Assembly: GCF_022919115.1 (NCBI RefSeq)
Contig: NZ_CP095072.1
Coordinates: forward strand, 1,674,001 to 1,738,000
Direction: 5' to 3'
DNA: 64,000 nt
Origin: Gracilibacillus caseinilyticus
Lineage (GTDB): Bacteria; Bacillota; Bacilli; Bacillales; Amphibacillaceae
Shown: piece after piece, positions 38,929 through 48,351 of the stretch
Numbering within the stretch: the stretch's first letter is position 1
Layout of the letters: each line of letters starts with the position of its first letter
Translations under genes and position numbers: made by a program
Notes under the pieces: generated by a model
Told to the model about the DNA's origin: nothing
The model's database searches: none
Seen by the model: the letters and a program-made list of their open reading frames with translations, nothing else

Positions 38929-40146
38929 GTGTACATCTTGACACAAGCGATAGGAAATAAAGAGAAGAGGTTATCCTCTCATGCTGTTCAAATTTTAATC
39001 AATCATGCCCTTTTCCAATTTGGAGGTTCCTTATCGATCATTTTCGTCAATTTATACTTATGGCGCTTGACGAATAGCTTGTGGGTCAATGGTATGTATA
39101 ATTTGCTTGCAATTTTTTCGCAGGCTGCCACTACCTTTTTGATTGGCAAGGTGTCGAAGAAAAAGGGACGAACCATCATATATCGTTACGGTATTTTGAT
39201 GACTGCAGTATTTTATTTAATGATTGTCATTGTTCAGGAAGCAATTGTTGACTATTTTTATATTTTTGCCTTATTACGTGGTGTTGCACAAGGTCTTTAC
39301 TGGGTTGCCTATTTTACCATTGTGCATGAAGTGTCATCAGATCAGAACAGGCATCGTTATTTAGGCTGGAATCAGATTGTAATGGGTTCTACCAAGTTGC
39401 TGGCACCAGTAATTTCGGGGTATATTATCAGCTTATATACTGGATTAACGGGTTATCTGATTGTTTTCTCGATGGCTTTTTTCATGTTCTTTATCGCAAC
39501 CGTCGGCAGTTTCCGGATTAAAAAAGAATCGATACGACACCGCACTTATTATATGAAATATCTTCGGCAAATTATCGATCGGCAGAAGTTATTCCGAAAC
39601 GCTTTGATTGGTTGGTTTATCATCGGCTTTCCTCAAGGGATTTTAATGTATGTGCCGCCAATTCTTATTTATAGTATTTTTGAAAAAGAGAGTGTTGTAG
39701 GTTATTTAAATGCGGCATTTCTAGCTGTCTCGATTGTGGCAAGTTACATCATTTCTCGATTTGCGAATATTGAACATACCACAGGTTATTTATGGGTGGC
39801 AGCGATCGGTTTATTTATCTCTGGAACATTTTTAGCTTGGGAGATTGCAATTTGGAGTGTGATCCTGTTTATGGTAACGAAAAATATGTTTAATCCACTC
39901 CAGGCAAATGCGTATGCAGCGTATTATTTCCAGTGGATCAATCGTCTTCCATTAGGTGCAGAATTCCGTGTTGAATCGGTTGTTTTAAGAGAGACAATTA
40001 TTAACATAGGCAGAGGATTAGGTATTATTACGTTTATGATTTTTTCTAATGAAATAGATACAAATACGGTGGCCTATGTCATTATAGCGGCAATGGCGAT
40101 TCAGGTTTTATTACCATTACTAACAAAGGTAAAGGAGGAAGGATAA
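38929..40146 (+). CDS. MFS transporter
   Basis: 405 residues with about 12 hydrophobic segments and the loop GKVSKKKGRTIIYRYG between segments 2 and 3 (an MFS-motif-A variant). The start is uncertain: GTG 38929 or TTG 38938, with only a weak GAAAGAAG upstream of each. The stop overlaps the kdgF start by one base, so it belongs to the pectin operon. A role in uptake of uronates or small pectin products is plausible, but the substrate cannot be read from sequence. Confidence 0.8.
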   Translation: MYILTQAIGNKEKRLSSHAVQILINHALFQFGGSLSIIFVNLYLWRLTNSLWVNGMYNLLAIFSQAATTFLIGKVSKKKGRTIIYRYGILMTAVFYLMIVIVQEAIVDYFYIFALLRGVAQGLYWVAYFTIVHEVSSDQNRHRYLGWNQIVMGSTKLLAPVISGYIISLYTGLTGYLIVFSMAFFMFFIATVGSFRIKKESIRHRTYYMKYLRQIIDRQKLFRNALIGWFIIGFPQGILMYVPPILIYSIFEKESVVGYLNAAFLAVSIVASYIISRFANIEHTTGYLWVAAIGLFISGTFLAWEIAIWSVILFMVTKNMFNPLQANAYAAYYFQWINRLPLGAEFRVESVVLRETIINIGRGLGIITFMIFSNEIDTNTVAYVIIAAMAIQVLLPLLTKVKEEG

Positions 40147-40463
40147 TGGCCGTGAATGAATGGGAACAGGCAGAACCAGGTGTGACACGGAAAATTCATA
40201 CACCAGGGGAGCAACTGATGATGATGGAAGTAGCGTTTGAAGAAGGTGCTGAGGGTTCCTCACATTCTCACCCCCATGAACAGTTGACCTACTGTTTGGA
40301 AGGGAGTCTGATGTTTCATGTTAATGGTGAAGAAATCATGATTCAAGCAGGGGAGTCTTTACGAATACCTTCTAATGCGGTGCACGGGGTGAAAGCTTTA
40401 GTGAATAGTAAATTGTTAGATGTATTTACGCCATTAAGAGAGGATTTATTAAAAGAGAGGTGA
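40146..40463 (+). CDS. kdgF: Cupin, KdgF type (unsaturated uronate ketonisation)
   Basis: 105-residue single cupin. The metal site is visible in SHSHPHEQLTY (41-49 region, three His and Gln) and His80 in SNAVHGV. The C-terminus LLDVFTPLREDLL closely matches KdgF, which converts 4,5-unsaturated galacturonate (released from pectin or alginate by lyases) to the linear keto form DKI. Translationally coupled to the MFS gene upstream and the GH28 gene downstream. Its presence implies that unsaturated uronates reach the cytoplasm, though no pectate lyase is in the window. Confidence 0.85.
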   Translation: MAVNEWEQAEPGVTRKIHTPGEQLMMMEVAFEEGAEGSSHSHPHEQLTYCLEGSLMFHVNGEEIMIQAGESLRIPSNAVHGVKALVNSKLLDVFTPLREDLLKER

Positions 40464-40468
40464 ATAGT

Positions 40469-41968
40469 GTGACAGTATATAATATTAAAGAATTTGGAGC
40501 GGTACCAGGAAGGGATGCAACAGATGCGATTCAACGCGCGATAGATAGTTGTGAAGAACATGGTGGTGGAACGGTCTACATACCAGCCGGGATATACGAA
40601 ACAGGTCCAATTGAGTTAAAAAGCAATATCACCTTGTATTTGGAAAATGGTGCTCGTTTATCTTTTTCAGAAGATTTCGAGAGGTACCCAGTTGTAGAGA
40701 CTCGTTGGTCCGGCTATGTATGCCACGGTTTTATGCCGTTAATTTATGCCAATCGAGTTACGAATGTATCGATAAAAGGTGATGGTGTGATTGATGGGAA
40801 TGGTCGTGCCTGGTGGGACATTAATAGCAGACTGCGTCAGGGAGAAAGCTATCAATCTCCTAGAACGAAAGAAATAGCGGAAGCGAATGCGGATTTTACT
40901 GAGCCCGCAGATACAAATTTGGTAGAGTGGCCATCTCAATTCTTACGTCCGCCACTAATTCAATTTTTCCGTTCTGAGCATATAAGAATTTCTGAGGTAA
41001 CCGTATGTAATTCACCATTTTGGAATACACATCTCGTATTTTGTAACAATGTTTCGATTCAACAGGTGCATTTTCAGAATCCCTCTGATACACCAAATGG
41101 TGATGGACTGGATATTGACTCCTGCCAAAATGTTCGCATTGCGGATTGTCATTTTGATGTTGGGGATGACTGTGTTGTATTGAAATCAGGAATAAATGAG
41201 GATGGAAGGAAATATCATGTACCGACAAAGAATGTTACCGTTACCAATTGTACAATGCATCATGGACATGGCGGTGTGGTACTTGGCAGTGAAAATTCTG
41301 GAGGTATTGAGAATGTAACGGTAGCCAATTGTGTATTCGATGGGACGGATCGTGGTATCCGAATCAAAACGAACCGCGAAAGAGGCAGCTACATTCGTAA
41401 TCTGTTAGTGCAAAATATCATGATGGATGATGTACTTTGTCCAATCGCAATCAATTCCTTCTATCGTCACGGTGTCAGCAAAAGTAATCCAGAGCTGTTG
41501 GATGCAGCACCTGTCGAAGTTTCCGAGAAAACACCAGTTGTCGAACATATTAAAATAAATAACATTATAGCGAAGAATTGCCGGGCAGCGGCAGCGTTTA
41601 TTTATGGTCTGCCGGAAATGCCTGTGAAGCATGTCAGTCTGGAGCACGTAACACTGGAAATGACACAGGATGAATCAATTCCAGGCGGAGAGCCTGACAT
41701 GGTACGGGAAGTCATTGACATGGCTGGTGAAGGCATGTTTGCAAAATATGTCGAGAACTTGACCCTGCACCACGTTCAGGTACAGCCTCGTTCAGGGCCA
41801 GCATTACGATTGAGTCACGCGAACGATGTGAATATTGAAGCACTTTCTTTTGTACAGCAAGAGGAGCAGGAAACATCTGTCATACTATATGAAGAAACAA
41901 ACAGACTGAATGTCAAAGATATAGAGGAAGGTCAAAATTTTATTCAAAAAGTAGGTGTAACAAAATGA
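40469..41968 (+). CDS. GH28 polygalacturonase-type glycosidase
   Basis: 499 residues from GTG 40469, 8 bp after AGAGG. The GTG at 40460 overlaps the ribosome site and is rejected. Right-handed beta-helix GH28 enzyme. The four motifs are NGDGLDID (NTD-type), DVGDDCVVLKSG, GHGGVVLGSEN and RIKTNRERGS, with the catalytic Asp residues intact. No signal peptide, so it should act on imported galacturonides, probably as an exo-enzyme or rhamnogalacturonan-type hydrolase. It overlaps the GH43 gene by 4 bp. Confidence 0.92.
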   Translation: MTVYNIKEFGAVPGRDATDAIQRAIDSCEEHGGGTVYIPAGIYETGPIELKSNITLYLENGARLSFSEDFERYPVVETRWSGYVCHGFMPLIYANRVTNVSIKGDGVIDGNGRAWWDINSRLRQGESYQSPRTKEIAEANADFTEPADTNLVEWPSQFLRPPLIQFFRSEHIRISEVTVCNSPFWNTHLVFCNNVSIQQVHFQNPSDTPNGDGLDIDSCQNVRIADCHFDVGDDCVVLKSGINEDGRKYHVPTKNVTVTNCTMHHGHGGVVLGSENSGGIENVTVANCVFDGTDRGIRIKTNRERGSYIRNLLVQNIMMDDVLCPIAINSFYRHGVSKSNPELLDAAPVEVSEKTPVVEHIKINNIIAKNCRAAAAFIYGLPEMPVKHVSLEHVTLEMTQDESIPGGEPDMVREVIDMAGEGMFAKYVENLTLHHVQVQPRSGPALRLSHANDVNIEALSFVQQEEQETSVILYEETNRLNVKDIEEGQNFIQKVGVTK

Positions 41969-43536
41969 AAATGTTTAAAAACCCAATCATTCCAGGATTT
42001 TATCCAGACCCATCAATCTGCAGAGTAGAAGATGATTATTACTTAGTCACCTCAAGCTTTGAATATTTTCCGGGTGTTCCGATTTTCCATAGTAAAGATT
42101 TAGTCAACTGGAAACAGATTGGTCATGTGTTGGATCGTCCTGAACAGCTTAACCTTGATCAAACTCCTAATTCAAGAGGGATTTATGCTCCAACGATTCG
42201 TTATCATCAGGGTACTTTTTATATGATTACGACATTTGTCGTCAGTCAGACAGGTGCTCGTCGTAATTTTTATGTGACAGCAACAGACCCGGCAGGGCCG
42301 TGGTCTGATCCAGTTTGGCTTGAAGGAGCACCAGGGATCGATCCGTCCTTATTGTTTGATGATGATGGGAAGGTATATTATACGGGTAATCGCAAGCCAC
42401 CATCCGGCAGGCAGTATAAGAAGCACAACGAAATCTGGCTGCAGGAGCTCGATTTGGAGAAGCAACAATTAGTAGGACCGACGTATAGCCTGTGGGATGG
42501 TGCTTTAAAAAATGCTCACGCTCAGGAATCACCCCATTTATATAAGATTGGGGAGTGGTATTACTTAATTATTGCAGAAGGCGGAACAGGACACACACAC
42601 GCAGTCACGATAGCGAGAAGTAAGCATGTGACAGGACCATATGAGATGACGGAAACGAATCCGATTTTAACGCACAGACATTTAGGCAGGAATCACCCCA
42701 TTGTCAATGTAGGTCACGCAGATATTGTTCAGACGCAAGATGGTGACTGGTGGATGGTTTGTCTCGCTTCGAGGCCATACGGTGGGTATTACCGTAATTT
42801 AGGGCGCGAAACGTTTCTCGTACCATTTGTATGGGAAGACGGCTGGCCAATTGTAAATCCGGGTCAAGGGAAAATAGAGTCTGAGATGCCATTTCCAAAA
42901 TTAAAAGAACATAAGTGGCCGGCATTGCCTGCATGTGATTCATTTGAAGCGGAACAATTAGATGACAGATGGAATTTTCTGCGAACACCAAGAGGGGAGT
43001 TCTGGTCTGTAACAGATCGTCCAGGATACTTGCGCTTGAAGGCGAAGAAAGAGACCATTATGGAAGAAGAAAACCCTGCTTTTGTCGGCAGAAGACAACA
43101 GCATATTGATTTCGTTGCACAAACTGTCATGGAATTCGAACCAAAAGCTGCGAATGAGTCTGCTGGACTTGTACTCCTGCAAAATCATGATTATCAATTC
43201 CGTTTAGAAGTATTGATAGAGGATGATCAACAGGTTATTCAGCTTGTTCGCCGTGAAGCGGGAGAAGATCAAGTGCTTGCTAAAGAACCAATGGACCATC
43301 ACCGCGTGTTCTTGAAGGTGGAAGCAGTTGGGCAAGCTTATTCTTTCTTCTATACGACAGAGCCATTCGAGTGGCGTGAGTTAGCGGTTGATACAGATGG
43401 AAGAATCTTAAGTACAGACTTGGCTGGCGGGTTTATTGGAGCTTATATCGGTCTTTACTGTTCAGGTAATGGGCAGGAAAGTGATCAATATGCTGACTTT
43501 GATTGGTTTGAATATCAAGGTACAGAAAGCGAATAA
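41965..43536 (+). CDS. GH43 beta-xylosidase / alpha-L-arabinofuranosidase
   Basis: 523 residues. N-terminal five-bladed propeller (1-310): NPIIPGFYPDPSICRVEDDYYLVTSSFEYFPGVPIFHS with the base Asp near 16, GIDPSLLFDDDGKVYYTG with the pKa-modulating Asp, and AHAQESPHLYKIG with the acid Glu. The C-terminal beta-sandwich (about 320-520; WNFLRTPRGEFWSVTDRPGYLRLKA) is the usual accessory domain of XynB-like GH43 enzymes. No signal peptide. In this pectin operon an arabinose- or xylose-trimming role on imported side chains is likely. Confidence 0.92.
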   Translation: MKMFKNPIIPGFYPDPSICRVEDDYYLVTSSFEYFPGVPIFHSKDLVNWKQIGHVLDRPEQLNLDQTPNSRGIYAPTIRYHQGTFYMITTFVVSQTGARRNFYVTATDPAGPWSDPVWLEGAPGIDPSLLFDDDGKVYYTGNRKPPSGRQYKKHNEIWLQELDLEKQQLVGPTYSLWDGALKNAHAQESPHLYKIGEWYYLIIAEGGTGHTHAVTIARSKHVTGPYEMTETNPILTHRHLGRNHPIVNVGHADIVQTQDGDWWMVCLASRPYGGYYRNLGRETFLVPFVWEDGWPIVNPGQGKIESEMPFPKLKEHKWPALPACDSFEAEQLDDRWNFLRTPRGEFWSVTDRPGYLRLKAKKETIMEEENPAFVGRRQQHIDFVAQTVMEFEPKAANESAGLVLLQNHDYQFRLEVLIEDDQQVIQLVRREAGEDQVLAKEPMDHHRVFLKVEAVGQAYSFFYTTEPFEWRELAVDTDGRILSTDLAGGFIGAYIGLYCSGNGQESDQYADFDWFEYQGTESE

Positions 43537-43558
43537 AAATTAAGAAAAGAGTGATAAC

Positions 43559-44248
43559 ATGCCAACTCGTTTATTTTTGGCAGGGGATTCTACGATGGCA
43601 GAAGCGGAAGATTTTAAATATCCGCAAATGGGATGGGGCCAGACGCTTCAGCAATATTTTACGGAGAATCTAATCGTGGAAAATCATGCTTCTTCTGGCC
43701 GCAGTACGAAGTCTTTTATAGATGAAGGCCGTTGGGATGCTATTGAAAGAGAGTTCCAGTCTGGTGACTTTGTTTTGATTCAGTTTGGTCACAACGATCA
43801 GAAGCCAGATGAAGAACGAGCGACAAAACCGTATACCAGTTATCAGGACAATTTGCGTTTTTTTGTTCAACGTGCCCGTTCGTATCAAGTAACACCTCTT
43901 TTACTGACTTCTATTGCCAGAAGACATTTTGATGATACAGGTAAACTTAAAGAGACACATGGAGATTATCCGAAAGCGATGCGAGAACTTGCTATTGCTG
44001 AGCAGACAGATTGCCTTGATATGCTGCTGCGAACTAGAGAAGCCTTGCAGCAGGTGGGGGATGAATCTTCTAAACAATGGTTTATGCGATTAGCACCTGG
44101 TGAGTATGATGCCTATCCGAGTGGTGAACAAGATGATACGCATTTGCACGAAAGAGGTGCACATCAGCATTGTCAGCTTTTTGTTCAGGAACTCGTACGA
44201 CTGCAGCATCCCCTTGCAGCGTTTGTACAGCAGCACGCCATAAATTGA
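43559..44248 (+). CDS. SGNH rhamnogalacturonan acetylesterase
   Basis: 229 residues. The SGNH blocks are FLAGDSTMAE (Ser11), ASSGRSTKSF, IQFGHNDQKP and DDTHLHERGAH near the C-terminus, which supplies the catalytic Asp-x-x-His. This is the pattern of rhamnogalacturonan acetylesterases (B. subtilis YesT/RhgT). It removes acetyl groups that block backbone hydrolases. No signal peptide, so it acts on imported oligosaccharides. Last gene of the cluster, before a terminator. Confidence 0.88.
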   Translation: MPTRLFLAGDSTMAEAEDFKYPQMGWGQTLQQYFTENLIVENHASSGRSTKSFIDEGRWDAIEREFQSGDFVLIQFGHNDQKPDEERATKPYTSYQDNLRFFVQRARSYQVTPLLLTSIARRHFDDTGKLKETHGDYPKAMRELAIAEQTDCLDMLLRTREALQQVGDESSKQWFMRLAPGEYDAYPSGEQDDTHLHERGAHQHCQLFVQELVRLQHPLAAFVQQHAIN

Positions 44249-44313
44249 TATTACTGCTTATAGACAGTGGAAGATGAATAGAATTTTAACTATTACAAGC
44301 ATACTTTTTTTAT

Positions 44314-44362
44314 AAAGAGAAGAAACTAACGATATTCGTTAACGTTTCTTCTCTTTATTTTA
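44314..44362 (+). terminator. Terminator after the pectin operon
   Basis: AAAGAGAAGAAAC (44314-44326) pairs perfectly with GTTTCTTCTCTTT (44344-44356); TAACG/CGTTA extends the stem and TTTTAG-type tail follows. Confidence 0.92.
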
Positions 44363-44499
44363 GTGAAATTTTTAGCTTGTGCAGTAGCTAGTGATCTGTA
44401 ATCATCAAATTTTCATTATCTGTTAAGCTTGGTTACAATAGAAGCAGGATAAGCTTACTTTTGCTAAATGAAATGGAAAATGTGTATAAGCTCATTCGT

Positions 44500-44528
44500 T
44501 TTACTTTACTGATACCGTACTGTATAAT
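44500..44528 (+). promoter_or_regulatory. tcyABC promoter
   Basis: TTTACT (44500-44505), 17 bp, TATAAT (44523-44528), 48 bp before the start codon. No S-box or T-box leader fits in the short 5' UTR. Confidence 0.65.
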
Positions 44529-44575
44529 CGCCAAAGGATATTAAATCCGACTAAAATACTGGGGGTTTGAACAAC

Positions 44576-45397
44576 ATGAAAAAATTTCATCTCGTACTTA
44601 TAACAATGCTGTTTATCAGTGTACTTGCAGCATGTGGTACTTCTTCTGATGAAGATAATGCAAGTAGTGGACAAGAGGGAGATTCCTCTAATTTATATGA
44701 ATCAATTCAGGAAAAAGGCGTCATAACAGTTGGTACAGAAGGAACGTATCCACCATTTTCATTCCATAATGATAATGATGAATTAACGGGATATGATGTC
44801 GAAGTAATGCGTGAAGTAGCGTCACGTCTCGGAGTAGAAGTAGAGTTTAATGAAACGCAATGGGATTCGATGTTTGCTGGTTTGAATGCAGAACGTTTTG
44901 ACGTTATTGCAAACCAGGTAGGGATCAATGTTGGTGATCGATCAGAAAAGTATGATTTTTCTGATCCGTATACGTATACAGGAGCTGTCTTGGTTGTACC
45001 ATCTGACAATGATGAAATCACTTCCTTTGAAGATATAGAAGGCAAAAAATCAGCCCAATCCCTGACAAGCAATTTCAAAGATATCGCAACAGAGTATGGA
45101 GCAGAGGTTGTTGGTGTAGAAGGAATGGCACAGGCTGTAGAGAATATCAAATTAGGCCGTGTGGATCTAACGGTAAACGATAAATTAGCTGTCTTACAAT
45201 ATATGAATGAAACAAACAATGAAGATGTAAAGATTGCAGCGGAACTAGATGATGTATCTGAAACGGCATTTACCTTCCGCAAAGGAAATGAAGAGCTCGT
45301 AAGAGCATTTAATGACGCATTAGCGGAAATGAAAGAAGACGGTACATTAGCAGAAATTTCAAAAGAATGGTTTGGTGAAGATGTTTCTGTCAAATAA
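44576..45397 (+). CDS. tcyA: L-cystine-binding lipoprotein
   Basis: 273 residues from ATG 44576, 10 bp after GGGGGT. The TTG at 44567 overlaps the ribosome site. Signal peptide with lipobox LAAC, Cys20 lipidated. The family-3 binding-protein fold with [67 protein letters not shown] and [16 protein letters not shown] is the TcyA/YckK pattern for cystine. Followed by its permease and ATPase. CymR or sulfur control is expected in relatives, but no site was identified here. Confidence 0.85.
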   Translation: MKKFHLVLITMLFISVLAACGTSSDEDNASSGQEGDSSNLYESIQEKGVITVGTEGTYPPFSFHNDNDELTGYDVEVMREVASRLGVEVEFNETQWDSMFAGLNAERFDVIANQVGINVGDRSEKYDFSDPYTYTGAVLVVPSDNDEITSFEDIEGKKSAQSLTSNFKDIATEYGAEVVGVEGMAQAVENIKLGRVDLTVNDKLAVLQYMNETNNEDVKIAAELDDVSETAFTFRKGNEELVRAFNDALAEMKEDGTLAEISKEWFGEDVSVK

Positions 45398-46085
45398 CAT
45401 AATCATGACGGTAACAAGCGGTGCAGAAGCATGGGATTTAATTTCCCGTGCTTTTGGTCCTATGGTAGAAGGAGCAATTAAATATACAATTCCGCTAACG
45501 CTTATTTCCTTTGCATTCGGACTTCTTATCGCTTTATTGACAGCTGTGATGCGCTTATCATCCTTAAAAATTGTTAGAGCGCCGGCTGTTTTTTATGTTT
45601 CAGCTGTGAGAGGAACCCCGTTACTCGTTCAATTATTTATAGTATTTTACGGGCTTCCTTCTATTGGTTTGACAATTGATCCGTTGCCGAGTGCTGTCAT
45701 TGCTTTTTCATTAAATGTTGGGGCATATGCTTCTGAAATAATTCGGGCATCGATTTCTTCGATTCCAAAGGGACAATGGGAAGCAGGCTATACGATCGGT
45801 ATGGGGTATGGAACGACACTAAGAAGAATAATCCTTCCCCAGGCAACGAGGGTATCGATACCACCACTTTCCAATACATTTATTAGTCTAGTAAAAGATA
45901 CATCACTAGCATCGATGATCTTAGTAACTGAACTATTCCGCGAAGCTCAGGAAATCGCCTCATCTACGTATGAGTTTATGATCTTGTATGTCGAAGCAGC
46001 TGTTCTGTATTGGATCATTTGCTTTATCTTATCGCTCATACAAGAAGTGGTCGAACGCAGACTGGAACGGTACATTGCTAAATAG
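45381..46085 (+). CDS. tcyB: L-cystine ABC importer permease
   Basis: 234 residues from ATG 45381, which overlaps the tcyA 3' end by 17 bp. TTG 45372 and ATG 45405 are alternatives, and none has a strong ribosome site, so translational coupling is likely. Five hydrophobic segments. The signature [26 protein letters not shown] and the ATPase-contact loop [25 protein letters not shown] are typical of TcyB/GlnP permeases. Confidence 0.88.
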   Translation: MFLSNNIIMTVTSGAEAWDLISRAFGPMVEGAIKYTIPLTLISFAFGLLIALLTAVMRLSSLKIVRAPAVFYVSAVRGTPLLVQLFIVFYGLPSIGLTIDPLPSAVIAFSLNVGAYASEIIRASISSIPKGQWEAGYTIGMGYGTTLRRIILPQATRVSIPPLSNTFISLVKDTSLASMILVTELFREAQEIASSTYEFMILYVEAAVLYWIICFILSLIQEVVERRLERYIAK

Positions 46086-46097
46086 AGGGGGGATAAG

Positions 46098-46847
46098 ATG
46101 TTTTTATCAATTAAAGAATTACAGAAAAGTTTTGGTTCGTTAGATGTATTAAAGGATATTTCAATTGATATTAATAAAGGAAAAGTCGTTACCATCATGG
46201 GACCATCAGGATCAGGAAAAACAACATTACTTCGGTGCTTAAATGGTTTGGAGATTCCTGACCAAGGCCGGTATCAATTTAATGATGGTTTTTCACTTGA
46301 TTTTGGCGGCAAACGTAGCAAAAAAGACATGCTTACGTTAAGAAGAAAAGCTGGCATGGTTTTTCAATCCTATAATTTGTTCCCTCACAAGACAGCCCTG
46401 GAGAATGTCACAGAAGGGCCAATTGTCGTTCAAGGTAAGGATAAACAAACTGCAGAAAAAGAGGCCAAACGTTTACTGGAAAAAGTCGGCCTGGCAGATA
46501 AGATTGACTTGTATCCTTACCAATTATCTGGTGGCCAGCAACAGCGGGTAGGGATTGCACGTGCGCTTGCCATTGAACCGGAGTTGATGCTGTTTGATGA
46601 ACCAACCTCTGCATTGGACCCTGAATTAATAGGTGATGTATTAGGTGTCATTAAAGAGCTTGCCAATGAAGGATGGACCATGGTAGTGGTGACGCATGAA
46701 GTTTCATTCGCGAAAGAAGTTTCTGATCATGTTTTGTTTATGGATGATGGTTACATTGTCGAACAAGGTTCACCGCGAGCTGTTTTGGAAAATCCGAAAG
46801 AGCCAAGAACAAAGCAATTCCTGCAACGGATTTTACCTCACGTCTAA
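46098..46847 (+). CDS. tcyC: L-cystine ABC importer ATP-binding protein
   Basis: 249 residues. Walker [10 protein letters not shown] (about 35-43), Q-loop [17 protein letters not shown], signature QLSGGQQQR, Walker [13 protein letters not shown], switch His in [12 protein letters not shown] slightly long insertion ([19 protein letters not shown]) after Walker A is characteristic of the TcyC/YckI group compared with ArtR/GlnQ. GGGGGGAT ribosome site. Last gene of the operon. No clear terminator before the small repeat that follows. Confidence 0.92.
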   Translation: MFLSIKELQKSFGSLDVLKDISIDINKGKVVTIMGPSGSGKTTLLRCLNGLEIPDQGRYQFNDGFSLDFGGKRSKKDMLTLRRKAGMVFQSYNLFPHKTALENVTEGPIVVQGKDKQTAEKEAKRLLEKVGLADKIDLYPYQLSGGQQQRVGIARALAIEPELMLFDEPTSALDPELIGDVLGVIKELANEGWTMVVVTHEVSFAKEVSDHVLFMDDGYIVEQGSPRAVLENPKEPRTKQFLQRILPHV

Positions 46848-46868
46848 TCTATGCTATTAATAGATAAA

Positions 46869-46962
46869 AGAACGTGTTCAATAAGGAGCCAAAAAATCGC
46901 AAAGAACTTCAAGGTGGCTTAAATACGCAGAAGTTCACCGCGTTATTTTTTGAAAAGGTTAG
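46869..46962. repeat. Small hairpin repeat, short copy, next to larC2
   Basis: Shares AACGTGTTCAATAAGGAG, CGCAAAGAACTTCAAGG, CGCAGAAGTTCAC and TTTTTTGAA with the copy at 36706-36863, but lacks the middle hairpin. It ends a few bases before the larC2 ribosome site and lies at one of the proposed inversion breakpoints. Confidence 0.75.
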
Positions 46963-46974
46963 AAGGTGAATTGA

Positions 46975-47439
46975 ATGAGCAAGCACCCACCAGATCATGA
47001 ACATATCGATGAGAACATGATAAAGGTAGAAGTCAACTTAGATGATACACCTGGTGAATGGCTTGGCTATGTAATGGATAAGCTGTTCGATGCCGGTGCG
47101 AATGACGTATACTACACATCGATTTATATGAAAAAAAATCGACCTGCAGTTCAGCTGCAGTTGCTATGCAGTGAAAATCGCTTTGCGGAAATGAAAGATA
47201 TTCTGCTTGCTGAGACAACGACACTTGGGATTCGCTATTATCCTATATCCGTCTATCGGATGGAACGGCAGATTCGACAAGTCGATACCAAATGGGGACC
47301 GGTCACCGTGAAAGAAGGATTGCAAGGGAAACAAGTCGTGAAGGCAGCACCAGAATATGAGGACTGTAAGGCATTAGCAGAGCAGCACCACGTTCCATTA
47401 AAGGATGTATATCATGAAGTGTGGAAGAAATTAAAGTAA
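46975..47439 (+). CDS. larC2: LarC C-terminal part (LarC2) as a separate gene
   Basis: 154 residues, complete with its own ribosome site (GAAGGTG) and ATG. The block VEVNLDDTPGEWLGYVMDKLFDAGANDVYYTSIYMKKNRPAVQLQLLC (about 19-66) and TTTLGIRYYPISVYRMERQIRQVDTKWGPVTVK belong to the C-terminal (LarC2/DUF111) half of the nickel insertase. It starts where LarC1 (27391-28197, other strand) ends, and together they make 422 residues, the normal full length. The first 16 residues (SKHPPDHEHIDENM) are extra and His-containing. Whether both halves form a working complex is unknown. Confidence 0.85.
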   Translation: MSKHPPDHEHIDENMIKVEVNLDDTPGEWLGYVMDKLFDAGANDVYYTSIYMKKNRPAVQLQLLCSENRFAEMKDILLAETTTLGIRYYPISVYRMERQIRQVDTKWGPVTVKEGLQGKQVVKAAPEYEDCKALAEQHHVPLKDVYHEVWKKLK

Positions 47440-47474
47440 GGGGAGGAATCGAGGATTCTCCCCTTACTTTTTTG
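47433..47474 (+). terminator. Terminator after larC2
   Basis: AAAGTAAGGGGAGGAATC pairs with GATTCTCCCCTTACTTT (one bulge), then TTTTT. The stem begins inside the last codons of the gene. Confidence 0.9.
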
Positions 47475-47626
47475 TGAGCCGGGAAGTCGCGAATAAATCG
47501 TTGAACGCGCGAATAAAAGGAGAAAGTCCCTTTTAACCGCTCTAGGCACTTCCGTTTTGTTCTCTGTAAAGAAAGTATAAAAGTAAAGTCATAGAAGTAA
47601 CCATACTTAACAGGAAGATGGATTCT

Positions 47627-48217
47627 TATAATATGGATTATGTAAAGTAGAACTGTCTGACATTGTGGTCATTTTGATAGATTTGATTTGCTTAGCAAAG
47701 CTCCGGAAATATGCTCTGCGTCCTGTGGGCACGGCTTCAGCTAGGCTACTACTTGAACTACTTCATTGCTGACTTGTGCCGAGGAAGCCCGCTTCAAAGC
47801 CATACTTGCAGACACAGGCACAGACAAAGTGGATCTTCAGCTCGCGCTGATTCCACGGGAGTCTCCGCATATTTCCTACGCTTTAGTGAAGTACTACAAC
47901 GTTTGTACGAGGTAGAAGCGGTGGTGCTAAGCATTATGCAAGATTAAATCCAAATATGCCACTGATCGGTAGCGCTCAAAATGCTAATTGTTACATCAGT
48001 TGTAGAATTTATACCTTAGCGTAGGCCAACTACGGAGACTCCCGCGGGACATGCAGGTGCTGAAGATCCACTTTGTGAAGTGCCCTTCTTCACAAAGTTA
48101 GCTTCAGCCGTGCCCCGCAGGACGCGGAGTGGTTGGCCGAAGCGGTATCCTAGCACATTAAATATCTCAATATGGATGCTTGGTTAGTGATGGTTAGTTT
48201 ACATAATCCATATTATA
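47627..48217. repeat. Large palindromic intergenic repeat, copy G (reference copy)
   Basis: The most complete copy: 591 bp, with perfect 20-bp inverted ends, TATAATATGGATTATGTAAA at 47627-47646 and its complement at 48198-48217. From outside in, blocks recur in inverted order: GCTCCGG / CCGAAGCGG, GCGTCCTGTGGGCACGGCTTCAGC / GCTTCAGCCGTGCCCCGCAGGACGC, GATCTTCAGC / GCTGAAGATC, GGGAGTCTCCG / CGGAGACTCCC, CCTACGC / GCGTAGG, CTACAAC / GTTGTAG. Each arm also holds its own hairpin module. No credible gene; the 78-codon open frame inside is repeat-derived. Confidence 0.96.
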
Positions 48218-48351
48218 GGTAGTTGTATATTATTTTGTTAGTTAGGACCGGGTGAACTTTACCGGTTTTTCTTATATCTCGAATTTTACCGAGACCGATT
48301 AACTCTCTAGGACATCATCCATTTAAAAAATAATCTTCCATCCAATCCTCT

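Noticed and set aside
44707..45393. 228-codon open frame antisense to tcyA
   Set aside because: Ser/Thr-rich translation typical of the complement of a real gene; tcyA on the other strand has a clear family match, ribosome site and operon context.
47711..47947. 78-codon open frame on the plus strand
   Set aside because: Same repeat-derived peptide as above, inside copy G; not conserved in frame between copies.
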